NCBI RefSeq assembly: GCF_040954645.1
Contig: NC_092806.1
Coordinates: 30,157,644 to 30,221,643, forward strand
From: Diabrotica undecimpunctata
Lineage: Eukaryota > Arthropoda > Insecta > Coleoptera > Chrysomelidae
Length of the DNA stretch: 64,000 bases
Reading direction: 5' to 3'
Position numbers and translations under genes: made by a program. Of the stretch, positions 35,867 through 47,395 are shown piece after piece. The notes beneath the pieces are model-generated. The model made no database searches. It saw only the letters and a list, made by a program, of their open reading frames with translations, and was not told the DNA's origin. The first letter of the stretch is position 1. Each line of letters opens with the position of its first letter.

Positions 35867-37180
35867 ATGCCTAGACGTGTGTTAGATGTAGATAGTCTAA
35901 TTTGTAGTGTACATAAGTATTTTACGGATGAAAAAGAAAATGGCGGTCCTTTAAAATCGGTAATGTCTGTTCAACAACGCGTATGTGATGCTCTAGGAAT
36001 TAATGAAACCAAACTAAGAGGAGTATTACAAAATCGCAATAATGAACGACCGAAAGAAGATCACTGAAAAACTCGCCTATCATTGAAAATGAAAGATATT
36101 CCAAATGGAAAAAAATTTTAATTCGTGATACCATTTATCGAATGCGAGCCAACAAGGAACATTTGACCTTAAATACAATTCTCTCGGAATTAAAAGATAG
36201 AAAATTTGACAAAATTGGCAGAACAAGTCTATGGCAAGTGATACATAATTTGGGTTTCAAATTTCAAAAGGAGGATAACAGAAAAGCCCTTTGTGAAAGA
36301 AGTTCTGTTGTGCATAAAAGAATTAACTTTCTAAGAAAATATTCTAAATTAAAATAAGAAAGGGCAAATTTTATATATTTAGACGAAACATCGATATTTT
36401 CTAGGGGTGCAACAAAGAGAATATGGCAAGATGATAACGTAAAGTCTATCAAACATACTGATGGAGAAGGGAAGCGACACATAATTTTACATGCAGGAGG
36501 GAAATCGGGTTTTATAGAAGGTGCTGATTTAATCTATGCATCTAAATGCATCTAAATCAAAATTAAGTGACTATCACGATAATATGGACACAGAAATGTT
36601 TGTAAAATGGTTACATGAAAAATTTCTCCCGGGTTTAAGTGAGCCCAGCGTAATTATTTTAGACAATGCACCTTACCATTCTGAAGTATTAAACAAAAGT
36701 CCAACGAATTCTTGGACTGTTAATAAAATTAAAGAATGGTTGACAAAGGAACATATACCATTTACACAACATATTTTAAAATCAGAATTATTACGCTTGG
36801 CAAATATCCACGCAAAACCAAAAACCTTTGTTGTGGATCAGATTATTGAAAGTTACGGTCATCAAGTTTTACGTCTGCCACCGTATCATTGCCAGTTTAA
36901 TCCCATCGAATATATATGGGGAATAACAAAACAGTATTATGACAACCATATTGGGCCTAACGGTTATAGCGACGACGCAGTTCGGGAAACTTGGCAAAAG
37001 GCACTTTCAATTGTAACTCCAGAAGTATGGTGCAACTGTATATTCAAGTGCGAGAAACTAATAGAAGATTGGTGGACTCGTGAAACTAAAATAAACGAAA
37101 TAAGTCCAATCATAATAACAATTAATGGTGATGACAGTGATGATGATGACGATTATGATATTTTTGATGATAATGACTGA
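35867..37180 (+). pseudogene. Long-spaced DDE transposase (IS630/Tc1/mariner supergroup) with three lesions
   Basis: The frame starts MPRRVLDVDSLICSV. The second block (36142-36357) has GRTSLWQVIHNLGFKFQKED. After a TAA near 36355 comes FIYLDETSIFSRG, with the first Asp at about 36382, and IILHAGGKSGF. The third block (36536-37180) has DYHDN, VIILDNAPYHS (second Asp, about 36662) and LRLPPYHCQFNPIEYIWG (Glu, about 36908). 81 residues separate the second Asp from the Glu, far more than the 34-41 of classical Tc1/mariner. Lesions are stops near 36065 and 36355 and a 10-bp tandem duplication at 36538-36557 that shifts the frame. The acidic C-terminus ends with a run of Asp. Confidence 0.88.
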
Positions 37181-37476
37181 TTTTCATTTTTGTTGGCCAG
37201 TTAATTTTTTTTTATTTTTCATTAGAAATTCTCTTCATGGAACAAATATACATAGACCATATTTTCTGTGTGAAGTGTAATATAAAATTATTATTAGGTT
37301 TATATTAGCCACATTAGACTCCACTAATGAAGTAATTCTCCTTATTATACTGTAAATTATATAAAAGATTTTCCATTATTATTTAATTAAAAAAAGTTAT
37401 GGATTATTTTTCATTTCATTTGACCAGTTGATATTTCCCCAAAGAGCAGGTAATTAAAACTGGGTACTTACAATAA

Positions 37477-37515
37477 AATTTTTAATCCGAAACTCGCGTA
37501 AATATAGCGAACTGA
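37477..37515 (+). repeat. Inverted copy of the Tc1-like segment at 35630-35672
   Basis: AATCCGAAACTCGCGTAAAT and the bases after it match the complement of 35670-35625 at about 30 of 34 positions. The long-spaced DDE gene thus lies between two inverted pieces of Tc1-like sequence. Confidence 0.7.
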
Positions 37516-38365
<850 letters not shown>

Positions 38366-38396
38366 AAATACAGAATATTTGTGACTGTCGATATAA

Positions 38397-38673
38397 ACAA
38401 AACCACCAGTTTATTAGGGCTGCACTCAGAAGGTTGGCCGAGATGTTAGATAAACACTCTTTTTTTGTCAAGCTTTCGGAATAGTTTTATTCCTTTTTCA
38501 AGACACTGTAATATAGATAAAAAAAATATGTAAATGTTTACAAAATATCACAATTCGTCAGTGCAAATTGTGGTATTGTATTTTTGTGTATTATATTATA
38601 TACAAAGTCAAAAGAGTGTTTCTCTAACATCTCGGCTAACCTTCTGACTGCAGCCCTAATAAACTGGTGGTTT

Positions 38674-38676
<3 letters not shown>
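38397..38676. mobile_element. MITE with about 68-bp terminal inverted repeats, set in (TA)n
   Basis: The left end ACAAAACCACCAGTTTATTA is repeated in reverse complement at the right end. The match continues over about 68 bp (38397-38464 and 38609-38676) with few changes. The 280-bp unit has no coding capacity. A TA array follows directly on the right, and another lies 34 bp away on the left. The family is not known to me. Confidence 0.85.

Positions 38677-38741
<65 letters not shown>
38677..38741. repeat. (TA)n array
   Basis: About 65 bp of TA directly abutting the MITE right end. Confidence 0.95.
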
Positions 38742-38748
<7 letters not shown>

Positions 38749-38830
38749 TACTAAAGAATAATAAGTCGGTAAAAACCACTTTTTACTAAAAATTGGTTTT
38801 TACATAATTCGATTCATATAGACGTAATAC

Positions 38831-40055
38831 CATATAGACCATAGATTCATATAGACCATATGAAAAGGCAGGTTTAAGAAAAGGCTATTCAACTTCCGAT
38901 CACCTGTTAACCACAAAAATATTAATTAAAAAATGTAACGAATACAAGTTTCCAGTTTTCCTAGCATTTGTAGACTACGAAAAAGCTTTCGATACCATAG
39001 AACACACGGCCTTAATAAACGCAATGCAAAATTGTAGAATAGACAGCAGATATATTAACTTAATATAAGAAACTATGAACCAAGCTACAGCTACATACTA
39101 CCTAAATCAAAATGAACACACGTACCCTGTACTATTAAACAGGGGAGTCAAACAGGGAGATACTTTATCACCCAAACTGTTCACCTTAGTTTTGGAGGAC
39201 GTTTTTAAAAACCTAAATTGGAAATATAAGGGAATAAACATCAATGGCCGCTACCTCAGTAATCTACGATTTGCAGATGACATAATCCTGATAGCTACTG
39301 ACTTACAATAAATGCAAACCATGCTTTTAGAACTACATACCGAATCTTCTAAAATGGGACTGAAAATGAATTTAAACAAAACAAAAGTCATGCACTCCGA
39401 AGACACCGTGACAATAATAAACGATAAAGTTATAGAAAAAGTTGAAGAATATAAATATATACTTAGGACAAAAAATAATACTAAATAGGGAAATTCAAAC
39501 TGAAGAAATAAGAAGAAGAAGAAAGTTAGCTTGGGCAGCATTCGGTAAACTGAACTATATACTCAGAAATCAACAAATTAAATTACATCTTAGATCTAAA
39601 GTTTTTGATGCATGCATTATTCCGATATTAATTTATGCTGCACAAACATGGACAATCACAAAAAAGAATATGAATATACTTAGAGTCACTCTACACGCGA
39701 TAGAAAGAGCAGTGCTAGGTATATCACTTAAGGACAAGAATACAAACACATGGATAAGACAGAAAACCAAAGTACCGATGTGGTGCAAAAATCATTAAAG
39801 TTGAAATGGGAATACGCTGGACATGTAGCTAGGAGCGATCGAAACAAATGGCACAGATCAATTTTAACCTGGAGACCATACTAACACAAAAGACCCAGAG
39901 GTAGACCTCCTATGAGATAGACAGATGATCTGAAAAGGACTGCCGGGAAAAATTGGCTACAAGTAGCGTACAATAAAAAACAATGGAAAGGAAGACTTGA
40001 AGAGGCTTATGTTCAGATGTGGACGTGAATGGCTAGACGAAGAAGAAGAAGAAGA
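38831..40055 (+). pseudogene. LINE RT and tail with 11-bp target duplication
   Basis: The plus strand gives LRKGYSTSDHLL, LAFVDYEKAFDTIEHTALI, NRGVKQGDTLSPKLFTLVLE and SNLRFADDIILIATDLQ, i.e. RT blocks with intact FADD (about 39270). The thumb and tail follow in other frames: LKLKWEYAGHVARSDRNKWH and RPRGRPPMR. It ends with a run of GAAGAA at about 40037-40057. AGACGTAATAC is found at 38820-38830 and 40056-40066. The first 40 bp at the left edge look like scrambled copies of the flank, a common LINE 5'-junction feature. Stops at about 39066 and 39309 and frameshifts inactivate it. Confidence 0.9.
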
Positions 40056-40216
40056 AGACGTAATACACTTATTAGAGTGAAAACTGAACATATCCGGTTA
40101 ATAGTTTTTGCCAATAGATGGCGAGAGCGTAGATCCATTTCGATAATTGAGAATGAAATCTTGTTATATCTGGTTTTTACACAGTTGTCATTCTAAGTGA
40201 AGTCTGAATTAAGTAT

Positions 40217-40438
40217 TTGTATTCTATCATTTTAATAATGTCTAGTAATAGTGATATCGAGATAATGAGCGATGATTTAGACCCAGATTATAATAAAAGA
40301 GATACTGAATTTGGGGAGAATAAAACAAGAAAGAAGAAAATACACAAATGTCTCTGGAGGAGTAACCAGAGAAAATATAATCTTAATAAAGGATTGGCTT
40401 ACACTTTCAAAGCAAAAAATAGCTTCATGCAAAAATAA
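40217..40438 (+). CDS. Small uncharacterised frame, possibly a TE protein N-terminus
   Basis: 73 codons: a Ser/Asp-rich acidic start (SSNSDIEIMSDDLDPDYNK), then a basic stretch TRKKKIHKCLWRSNQRKYNL and an end at TAA. An acidic head followed by a basic K-x-W-x-x-N-x-x-K motif is the usual start of the TE proteins at 51022 and 52874, so it may be a remnant of a similar gene. I cannot assign a function. Confidence 0.3.
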   Translation: MYSIILIMSSNSDIEIMSDDLDPDYNKRDTEFGENKTRKKKIHKCLWRSNQRKYNLNKGLAYTFKAKNSFMQK

Positions 40439-40689
40439 TTATTAATGAAATTTTATTATTTATTATCTTTGGCAAATATCATCATCATTATCATGGTGCT
40501 AAAGGCCTTAAAGGGATCATCCTTTTCAAGCGTTCTGCGCTATTTTGCTTTTTGTTTTTGTTTTGGTTTTAGTTATGGTTTATGCCTCATCTATATATGG
40601 AACGAGTACTATTAGTGTTCTATAAAGTCTTACCCATACGAGTTTTTTGAGACAGACGTTTGTTTGCTAAGTACCTTGATGACCATCAT

Positions 40690-40925
40690 ATTTGCAATTA
40701 TGATTCGCTGCTTCACCGGCGCCATTTATAAGGAATTGTGGTCCAATGGTACCTGTAGCTCAAAATCTGCACCAAACAGTGACACCTTTTGGATGCATTT
40801 TTTTCGACAGTCACATGTGGGTTTTCAAAACCCCAAACGCGACAATTCTGACGATTAACCAAGGCATCAACGTGATTATGTGCTTCAGCGCTTAGGCTGA
40901 TTTTGCTCAAAAAATTAGCATCTAA
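40690..40925 (-). pseudogene. Tc1/mariner-type transposase fragment
   Basis: Minus strand: KISLSAEAHNHVDALVNRQ, NCRVWGFENPHVTVEKNASK and so on. The block DEAHF-x-x-x-G-x-VNKQNCR-x-W-x-x-x-NPH is the region after the first catalytic Asp in mariner-like transposases of insects. Here the Asp-Glu pair reads AE, so the catalytic Asp is lost. Only about 60 codons are recognisable. Confidence 0.6.
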
Positions 40926-41574
40926 TTGTTAATCCATTAACAAATTCTCTTCACTGTGCATGCTCATTAGGCTTCGCCGACTCATGTCGCTCTCCGAATT
41001 GATATTCCTGGACTTCATAAACACTTTCACGCACTACTTCGATATTGGCATAATAAGAGGCTTATTTTTAGATGACGAGAGTGTTAGTATTAACATTTAA
41101 TACAGTATCTCTGAATTTTTGAATTACTTTCTTCACAGTTAACGAAATTAAATCAATATTCCGACCATATTTTGTACTAAATTTTATAATTGTGAAAGCC
41201 TAATATTCATTATTTTTTAAAATATTGTTTATTAATGAAAACGTGTTGTTCTCTTGTGTATTGCTTAATTTTTACTAACTCTAAACTGTCATTTGTCAAA
41301 ATGATTTTGCTTTTTTGTTGCTAACTAGCCTTAAATTGTCATCTGTGAAATTTTTTCTGTCTTTTTTGTTGTTAACACTTAACTACACAAATAGTGACAA
41401 ATTAAATTTTTTTTTAAACAACATCCCATTTAAATTGCAACCATAAAATTTTGGAATAGGCAAATGTTAATGACAGTAACTAAATATTTAGGAAAACTGT
41501 CCAGTGACAGTTTGCTTATATAAGGTTGGGTTTGGGAAACTTAACTACTACATAACACTACACTATATTATAGT
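40926..41574. other. AT-rich stretch, nothing recognised
   Basis: No supported feature. Confidence 0.4.
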
Positions 41575-42560
41575 ACCAAGGTTCGATGAAATCTGACAGG
41601 CAGATGCCTTCGCTGGATGGGACGTCTCATTAGGGGTTGAGCCAATGCGTTAAGATGATTTTCTATGCGTTTATCATACTTCTGGAAGAAGTAGGTTATT
41701 TCTTCTTTCACAGATTTCATTTTAAGATTACGAGCAATAACACTGTTAGTTACGTAACATGGAGCGTTTACGATAATCCTAAGTACTTGGGACTAGAAAT
41801 TTTGTACGATTTCGATATTTGAGTGGGATTCTGTCCCCCACAATTGAATTCCGTAGCTCCATTTCAGTTTTAGAACAACTTTGTAAATTAACAATTTTTT
41901 GATGACTGTTAATTGTGATTTTAGACCTAACATCCAGTACAATTTGCTAAGTTCTTTAGCTAGTAGCTTTCTCTTAGCAAATATATGTGTTCTCCGAATT
42001 AATCGTCGGTCCACATGGATTCCCAGATATTGTGTATATTCTTTTTGTTGCAAGAACTAACCATTAAATGTAACAGTTGGATAGGCACTTTTTCGTAGGG
42101 TGTAGGTGACATGGATACATTTAATTTCATTTTCTTTTATTCGCCAGATTTTTAGCTAAAAGAAAATAACATCAAAGTGAGCCTGCAAGATTCAAGAAGC
42201 AACGACAGGACCTTTGTGAGATGCCATAACAGCGGTATTATCTGGATATATTACAATGATTATATTTATACTAGTGGAAAGATCAGCTGTGTATATGATA
42301 TGGATGATTGGATCAAAAACACTATCTTGAGGTACGCCAGACCTTATTGGGTATAGAGTTGTGGTTTTTGTCTTGATATCTTACTTGAAAATGTCTATTT
42401 TGACAGAAATTAAAATCTTGCGTGAATTTTGGAATACTCGTTATTATTATATACCCTCTTGACTTGTAGATTACCGTTCTACCATAGCAAATGCATCTCG
42501 TATTTTTTCCGTAACATATCATTATATGGAATTATAGCATAACCTTTTGGTTTAATAATG
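41575..42560 (-). pseudogene. Jockey-like LINE relic (RT and C-terminus)
   Basis: Minus strand: a GVPQDSV block, then HIIYTADL and VIYPDNTAVMASHKGPVVAS, where the catalytic ADD has become PDN. Next, after frameshifts, comes a WRIKEN-like piece, then QYLGIHVDRRLIRRTHIFAK, LSKLYWMLGLKSQLTVIKKL and YGIQLWGTESHSNIEI (41793-42053 open). The extreme end is seen near 41590 as RHLPVRF-like wording in another frame. This order is that of arthropod Jockey-type LINEs. Numerous stops and the lost active site show it is old. Confidence 0.85.
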
Positions 42561-42569
42561 AATTTATTT

Positions 42570-43235
42570 TGCCAAAGACATAACATTAAATTATACTGGG
42601 ACTCAATCGCTCAAAAAAAAATCTAGTCACTTTGTTTGAAAGGTATCTAAGAATAGTAAATATTATATTAAAGAAGAGCTCCGACTCATTGCTAAAATTT
42701 TCAACAAAAACTAAGAAAATTGTTTTAAATTTGATGTTCATTTAATAAATTGGTATAACCACTTTTATGCATAACAAAAATATTTAACGTTTAATAAGCA
42801 AAACTACTCTTAAAACTGTTTTAAATAATATATTTCTTATTTCCAATAAAAAGAAAATGTTGTCGTATATTTCCAAGTGTTCAACCGCTTAAAAAGTTTG
42901 AGAGTATTTATTAATACTCCTAATTAATCTTTCTTTTTTATACAGAACGAAGAATCATTTATCCTGCTACAATTTTTGCAGACTACAAAAAACAGGTCTA
43001 ATAAGGATACTAAGGATTATTGATCTGATATGAGACCCTTCGAAAAATATAAAAATTGACGACCTATAAATTGCAGTTGCCATGACATTCACGGGCATTG
43101 TTATCGAATTTTTGAACGAAAAAGAATTTTTCGACAATTAATTACAATGTAATTACTGTTTATCTTCTTCATTAAACTTTAAAATTTAATAATTTACTAC
43201 TATTAGCCTCTAGCAAAGAGTTCAATGAAAAAAAA
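42570..43235. other. AT-rich stretch, nothing recognised
   Basis: No supported feature on either strand. Confidence 0.4.
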
Positions 43236-43237
43236 AA

Positions 43238-43247
43238 TATATATATA

Positions 43248-43340
<93 letters not shown>
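43238..43340. repeat. (TA)n array
   Basis: About 100 bp of TA replacing the usual 3' end of the LINE at 43341-44689. Confidence 0.95.
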
Positions 43341-43342
<2 letters not shown>

Positions 43343-44686
43343 CCATCTAAAGTTGGATATCATAACGGCCATGGTCACTTTGTTGGCTGCTGCTCTGAAA
43401 AGTTGTAGTGAACTACAGTTAAACCATTCTCTAAGGTTCTTCAGCCAGGAGATGCGTCTTCTTCCTATGCTTCTTCTTCCTTGGATCCTTCCTTGCATAA
43501 TAATTCTCAGCAGCTCATATTTTTTTCCTCTGGTTATGTGACCCAAATATTCTAGTTTTCTTCTTTTTACACTGTTCATAATTTTTAACTCCTTATTTAG
43601 ACGTCGTAGTACCTTAGCATTGGTAATCCTTTGAACCCACTGAATTTTTAATATTCTTCTGTAACACCACATTTCGAACGCTTCTATTTTCCTTATGTGT
43701 TGTTTCTTCAATGTCCAAGCTTCCATTCCGTATAGTAAGATAGAAAATATGTAACATCTTAGAGCCCTCAATATGAGATGCAACTGAAGGTCTCTGTTGG
43801 TAAGCATTGTCTTCATTTTCACAAATGCTTGCCTTGCAGTTTTAATTCGGACTTTGATTTCTCTGCTTTGGTTATTTTTGTCATCAACCCAGGTTCCCAG
43901 ATATTTATATGTCTCTACTTTTTCTATTTGGGTTTGCTCTATCATTAATTTTTCATTTCCATGTTGCGTTTTTGAGAGAATCATAAATTTAGTTTTTCTC
44001 TTATTTAGTTTTAGTCCGTATCTAATGCAATAATCGTTAATTCTATTTACCAATTCTTGTAGCGATTCCAGGGTGTCTGCCATTATAACGGTGTCATCAA
44101 CGAATCTTATGTTATTTACTATTCTTCCGTTTACAGAGATTCCATCACCCAGATCCGCTATCGCTTCCTGGAATATGGCTTCACTGTACACGTTAAACAG
44201 TAATGGTGACAGAACACAGCCCTGTCTTACTCCTCTCTTTATATCTATATTTTCGGACTTTTGTTCTTCTATCTTTATATTGGCCTTTTGATTCCAATAC
44301 AGATTGATAATGATTCGTAAGTTTCGTCTGTCTATATCTTTGTTTCTCAGTACTTCTATTAATTTTTCATGTCGGACCCTGTCGAATGCCTTCTCGAAGT
44401 CGATGAAACAGGAATAAATATCTAGGTTCATATCTAAGCATCTTTGAGAGAGGACATTAAAAGCAAACAATGCCTCTCTCGTTCCCAGTCCCTTGCGGAA
44501 CCCAAACTGAGTATCATCCATATCATCTTCTAGTTTTCTATATAATCTTTCATTAATCACCTTTAGAAATATTTTGAGGGTATGGCTTATTAGTGATATT
44601 GTCCTATAGTCTGAACAATCTTTCGCATATACTGTTTTTGGTATTGCTACAAAGGTGGACACCAACCATTCCTGTGGGATTTTTCC

Positions 44687-44689
<3 letters not shown>
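43341..44689 (-). pseudogene. LINE RT segment with open frame, enclosed by (TA)n
   Basis: About 450 codons are open on the minus strand. RT blocks are [70 protein letters not shown] and NNIRFVDDTVIMADTLESL, so the active site is FVDD instead of the family's F/YADD. Thumb and tail follow: YKYLGTWVDD, LLYGMEAWTLKKQHIRKIEA, LEYLGHITRGKKYELLRIIM and GRRRISWLKNLREWF. The family stop and GAA tail are missing, because (TA)n starts where the last residues should be. The 5' side also begins abruptly from (TA)n, inside the early RT. The frame continues into both arrays as Tyr-Ile repeats, which is not real coding. Confidence 0.88.

Positions 44690-44762
<73 letters not shown>
44690..44762. repeat. (TA)n array
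   Basis: About 73 bp of TA at the 5' edge of the LINE segment and next to the mariner-like element at 44776. Confidence 0.95.
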
Positions 44763-44768
<6 letters not shown>

Positions 44769-45239
44769 AAATATATACAGGGTGCGGCAGACAAACGACC
44801 AATTAAAAATATCTCGAGAACTACAGGCAACTGAATCATAAAAATTAAAATAAAAGGGTTTTGAAGAGTTTCCTATTAAATGAAAATATTAACTATTTGC
44901 CGGAACTTGCTTATTTTATTTTTTTTTAATTTTAGAAATATTCACGTAATTCTGAACATTTTGTGTGAATACTTCTATATACCTATTGTGAAACTTTTTT
45001 GAGTTATAGTGGGTTTTTATATATGAAAATTACACTTTTCTACCACGTATATAAAGTTCAATGTGCTCTAATTTTATTTGAATACTAGTTTAAATTCCTC
45101 AGAAACTTATTAACCACATACAGCATTATCGTTTGTAGTATAAAGTTGTCTTTTTCATTATACAGGGTGCTGTCAAAATTGACATAAAACCGGCATCTTA
45201 AATTTTCGCCTAATTCCTTTTTTTCAAATGGGTCTTTAT

Positions 45240-46102
45240 TAGCTATCGGTCTATCGTTAAATATTTCATCAAGCAATGTGCCGACTGCTCGAATATTGTG
45301 AGCCCGTGCTCTATCTTGTTGAAATCAAGCCTCATTAGCCTTGTTATTATGTAAAGCGTGCAGTGCTGCTACAATTACTTGATGTAAAATGTTGCAGTAA
45401 CGCTATGCGTTAAAATTTTCGTCATAAATCATGAGAGCGACTATCTTATTATTTTTCATAGCACAAAGAACATTGAACGAAAAGAGTGCTTGAAATTTAC
45501 CATCCTACGTGAACAGAGGATTTTCGTCACTCCAGAAGTGACTGTTATGATCGTTAAAGAATTTTATTGTAAAATTCGATTTATGACACCAAATAATTTT
45601 TTTTTGTAAAAATACGATCTTGGCATTTCATTAAAACCCATTCACCAAATTCTACACGTATTACATAATCTCCAGGATGTAAATGTTTAGCTAGTGTATA
45701 CGAAAAAGGAGTCTAATGATGTTTTTTAAAATTCTGTGAGTTGTTCGAGTAATTTAACTGTAAACATTGCTCACATTACCGTAAGGATGAATTTGGATTA
45801 ACTGCAAAATATCCCAGGATATCTGGGTCGTCTGGGTAAGTCTTTATTATCGACCTGAGTCCTTTTACTTATAAACTCACCAAACTTAAAACAGTTGTTC
45901 AACAAACGTTTAACAATTTTATGATTTGATCGATTCTTCTCAGCATATTTCTCAGCAAAAACACGGCAGTTCTGGATACTATTCTGTTATACTCACCGTA
46001 AATTATAATTAAATTTAAAAAATCATCATTTGTATATCCTAAATGAGCCATTGTTAGTTTGTCAAGAAAATTAGGCAAATTATTATTATAACTGTCACCC
46101 AT
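45240..46102 (-). pseudogene. Mariner-like transposase relic
   Basis: Minus strand, first 67 codons: LTMAHLGYTNDDFLNLIIIY with GEYNRIVSRTAVFLLRNM, matching the N-terminal helix region of insect mariner-like transposases. Later pieces include HLHPGDYVIRVEFGEWVLMK and, near 45260, a block with LLDEIFNDRPIAN, the region before the last catalytic Asp. Numerous stops lie between. The sequence then runs straight into the inner terminal repeat, so the true C-terminus is gone. Confidence 0.65.
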
Positions 46103-46525
46103 GGAAATACAACAACGTTACTATTAAACATTAGCAATAACTGATATTTTTGTCAGAATATTCCAAAGCCTACTTGATAAATAAATTTTTTGTAACAACA
46201 ATGCATAAACTTAATTTATTTGAAAACTGCTGATCATAGGTATAGAGTATACTTATACAGATCAATGGTGAAACACATATTTTTTTTTATAATGAATCAC
46301 ATAGAGGGTATCCCATTTGAAAAAAAGGAATTTCGCGAAAATTTGGGATGCCAGTTTAATGCCAATTTTTACAGCACCCTGTATAATAAAAAAGACAACT
46401 TTATACTGTACACGATGATGCTGTATTTGGGTAATAAGTTTATAAGGAATTTAAACTTTTATTCAAATAAAATTAGAGGATATTAAACTTTATCTACATG
46501 GTAGAAAAGTGTCATTTTCAATAGT

Positions 46526-46700
46526 AATACCACTAGTGATTCAATTTTCGCGATAAGTCTGTCGATTTACTTCTAAACGAAACTGAGTTGCTTGAAAACA
46601 CCACGAGTCCGTAGGACGAGAGGTGTTTTCTTTAAGAAACTCAGTTGAGTTTAGAAATAAAAGACAGACTTATAAGCTAAATTAATTCACGAGTGGTATT
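46526..46700. repeat. 175-bp imperfect palindrome
   Basis: Both ends read AATACCACT-x-GTGA, and the arms stay similar to the centre: AAGTCTGTC, TTCTAAAC, ACTGAGTT and GAAAACACC on the left are matched in reverse on the right. The centre is CACGAGTCCGTAGGACGAGA, with a small internal GTCC/GGAC hairpin. It sits at one end of the inserted segment carrying the recombinase-like frame. Confidence 0.85.
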
Positions 46701-46930
46701 TTATTAGACTATTTCATGAATAAAGTAAAAGGTCAAAAATTCAGTAGGATGAGAGGAAGGAATTTAATAATGATACATTTGATCTAGGTAACCCAAATCT
46801 ACCCATTTTTTGAATAATTCACAATTAGTCATAAAGTCATAATCATGAAATATTTATTATAACTATAAATAATTTGTTATAATTATTTTTTACCTATAAC
46901 AATAAATAATTTGTACACGAAGAAAATACA

Positions 46931-47395
46931 TTATTCTCGACCATAATTATTATAAACGGTGCAATTGTAAAATTTTTGAATAGTATGACTATTATTACTA
47001 TCACGAGCCGCTCTCGCTTCCTTGAAGGTTATATCTTTGAAGGGATCAATATGTCTCTGATACTCACAGAAATATTTTTCTTGTACCAATTTTGCAGTAG
47101 TGTTCCATATGGTTTTAATAACACTCTCCTTGTAATCACTACCATCAATTTTTCGCATGTTGAAGTCCCAGTCTTTTAGAATGAAAGCTAGTCTTTCGTT
47201 GATATTTTCTGCATCTAATTTGTAGTTGCGATCCACACAGAACATCATAAATTGTCTCCATATATAAGATTTAGATTTTCTTGTGTTACTCGGTATATTT
47301 TCTTCAATGTTTTGGTTTATAACTTCGTTTGAAGTATCGCCGAAACGACTCATTTTGACGTATACAGCTACAATAATTTTTTTGGCAAACGTCAA
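46931..47395 (-). CDS. Tyrosine-recombinase-like N-terminal domain (possible Crypton relic)
   Basis: 154 codons: an N-terminal lead, then NTRKSKSYIWRQFMMFCVDR, LDAENINERLAFILKDWDFN, SVIKTIWNTTAKLVQEKYFC and ITFKEARAARDSNN, ending at a stop. T-R-x-x-x-x-x-W-x-x-F-x-x-FC and the following helices look like the core-binding (SAM-like) domain of tyrosine recombinases, as seen at the start of eukaryotic Crypton-type proteins. The catalytic domain (R..H-x-x-R..Y) is not visible, so this is at most a truncated gene. It lies inside the insertion in the mariner-like element. The assignment is inference from pattern only. Confidence 0.45.
   Translation of the reverse strand: MTFAKKIIVAVYVKMSRFGDTSNEVINQNIEENIPSNTRKSKSYIWRQFMMFCVDRNYKLDAENINERLAFILKDWDFNMRKIDGSDYKESVIKTIWNTTAKLVQEKYFCEYQRHIDPFKDITFKEARAARDSNNSHTIQKFYNCTVYNNYGRE

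Noticed and set aside
46600..46630. Hammerhead-ribozyme-like core: GAGTCC, a 3-nt loop, GGACGA in the palindrome centre
   Set aside because: The stem II part looks right, but the essential CTGAT before it is absent and the GAAA after it reads GAG, so the catalytic core is incomplete on both strands.
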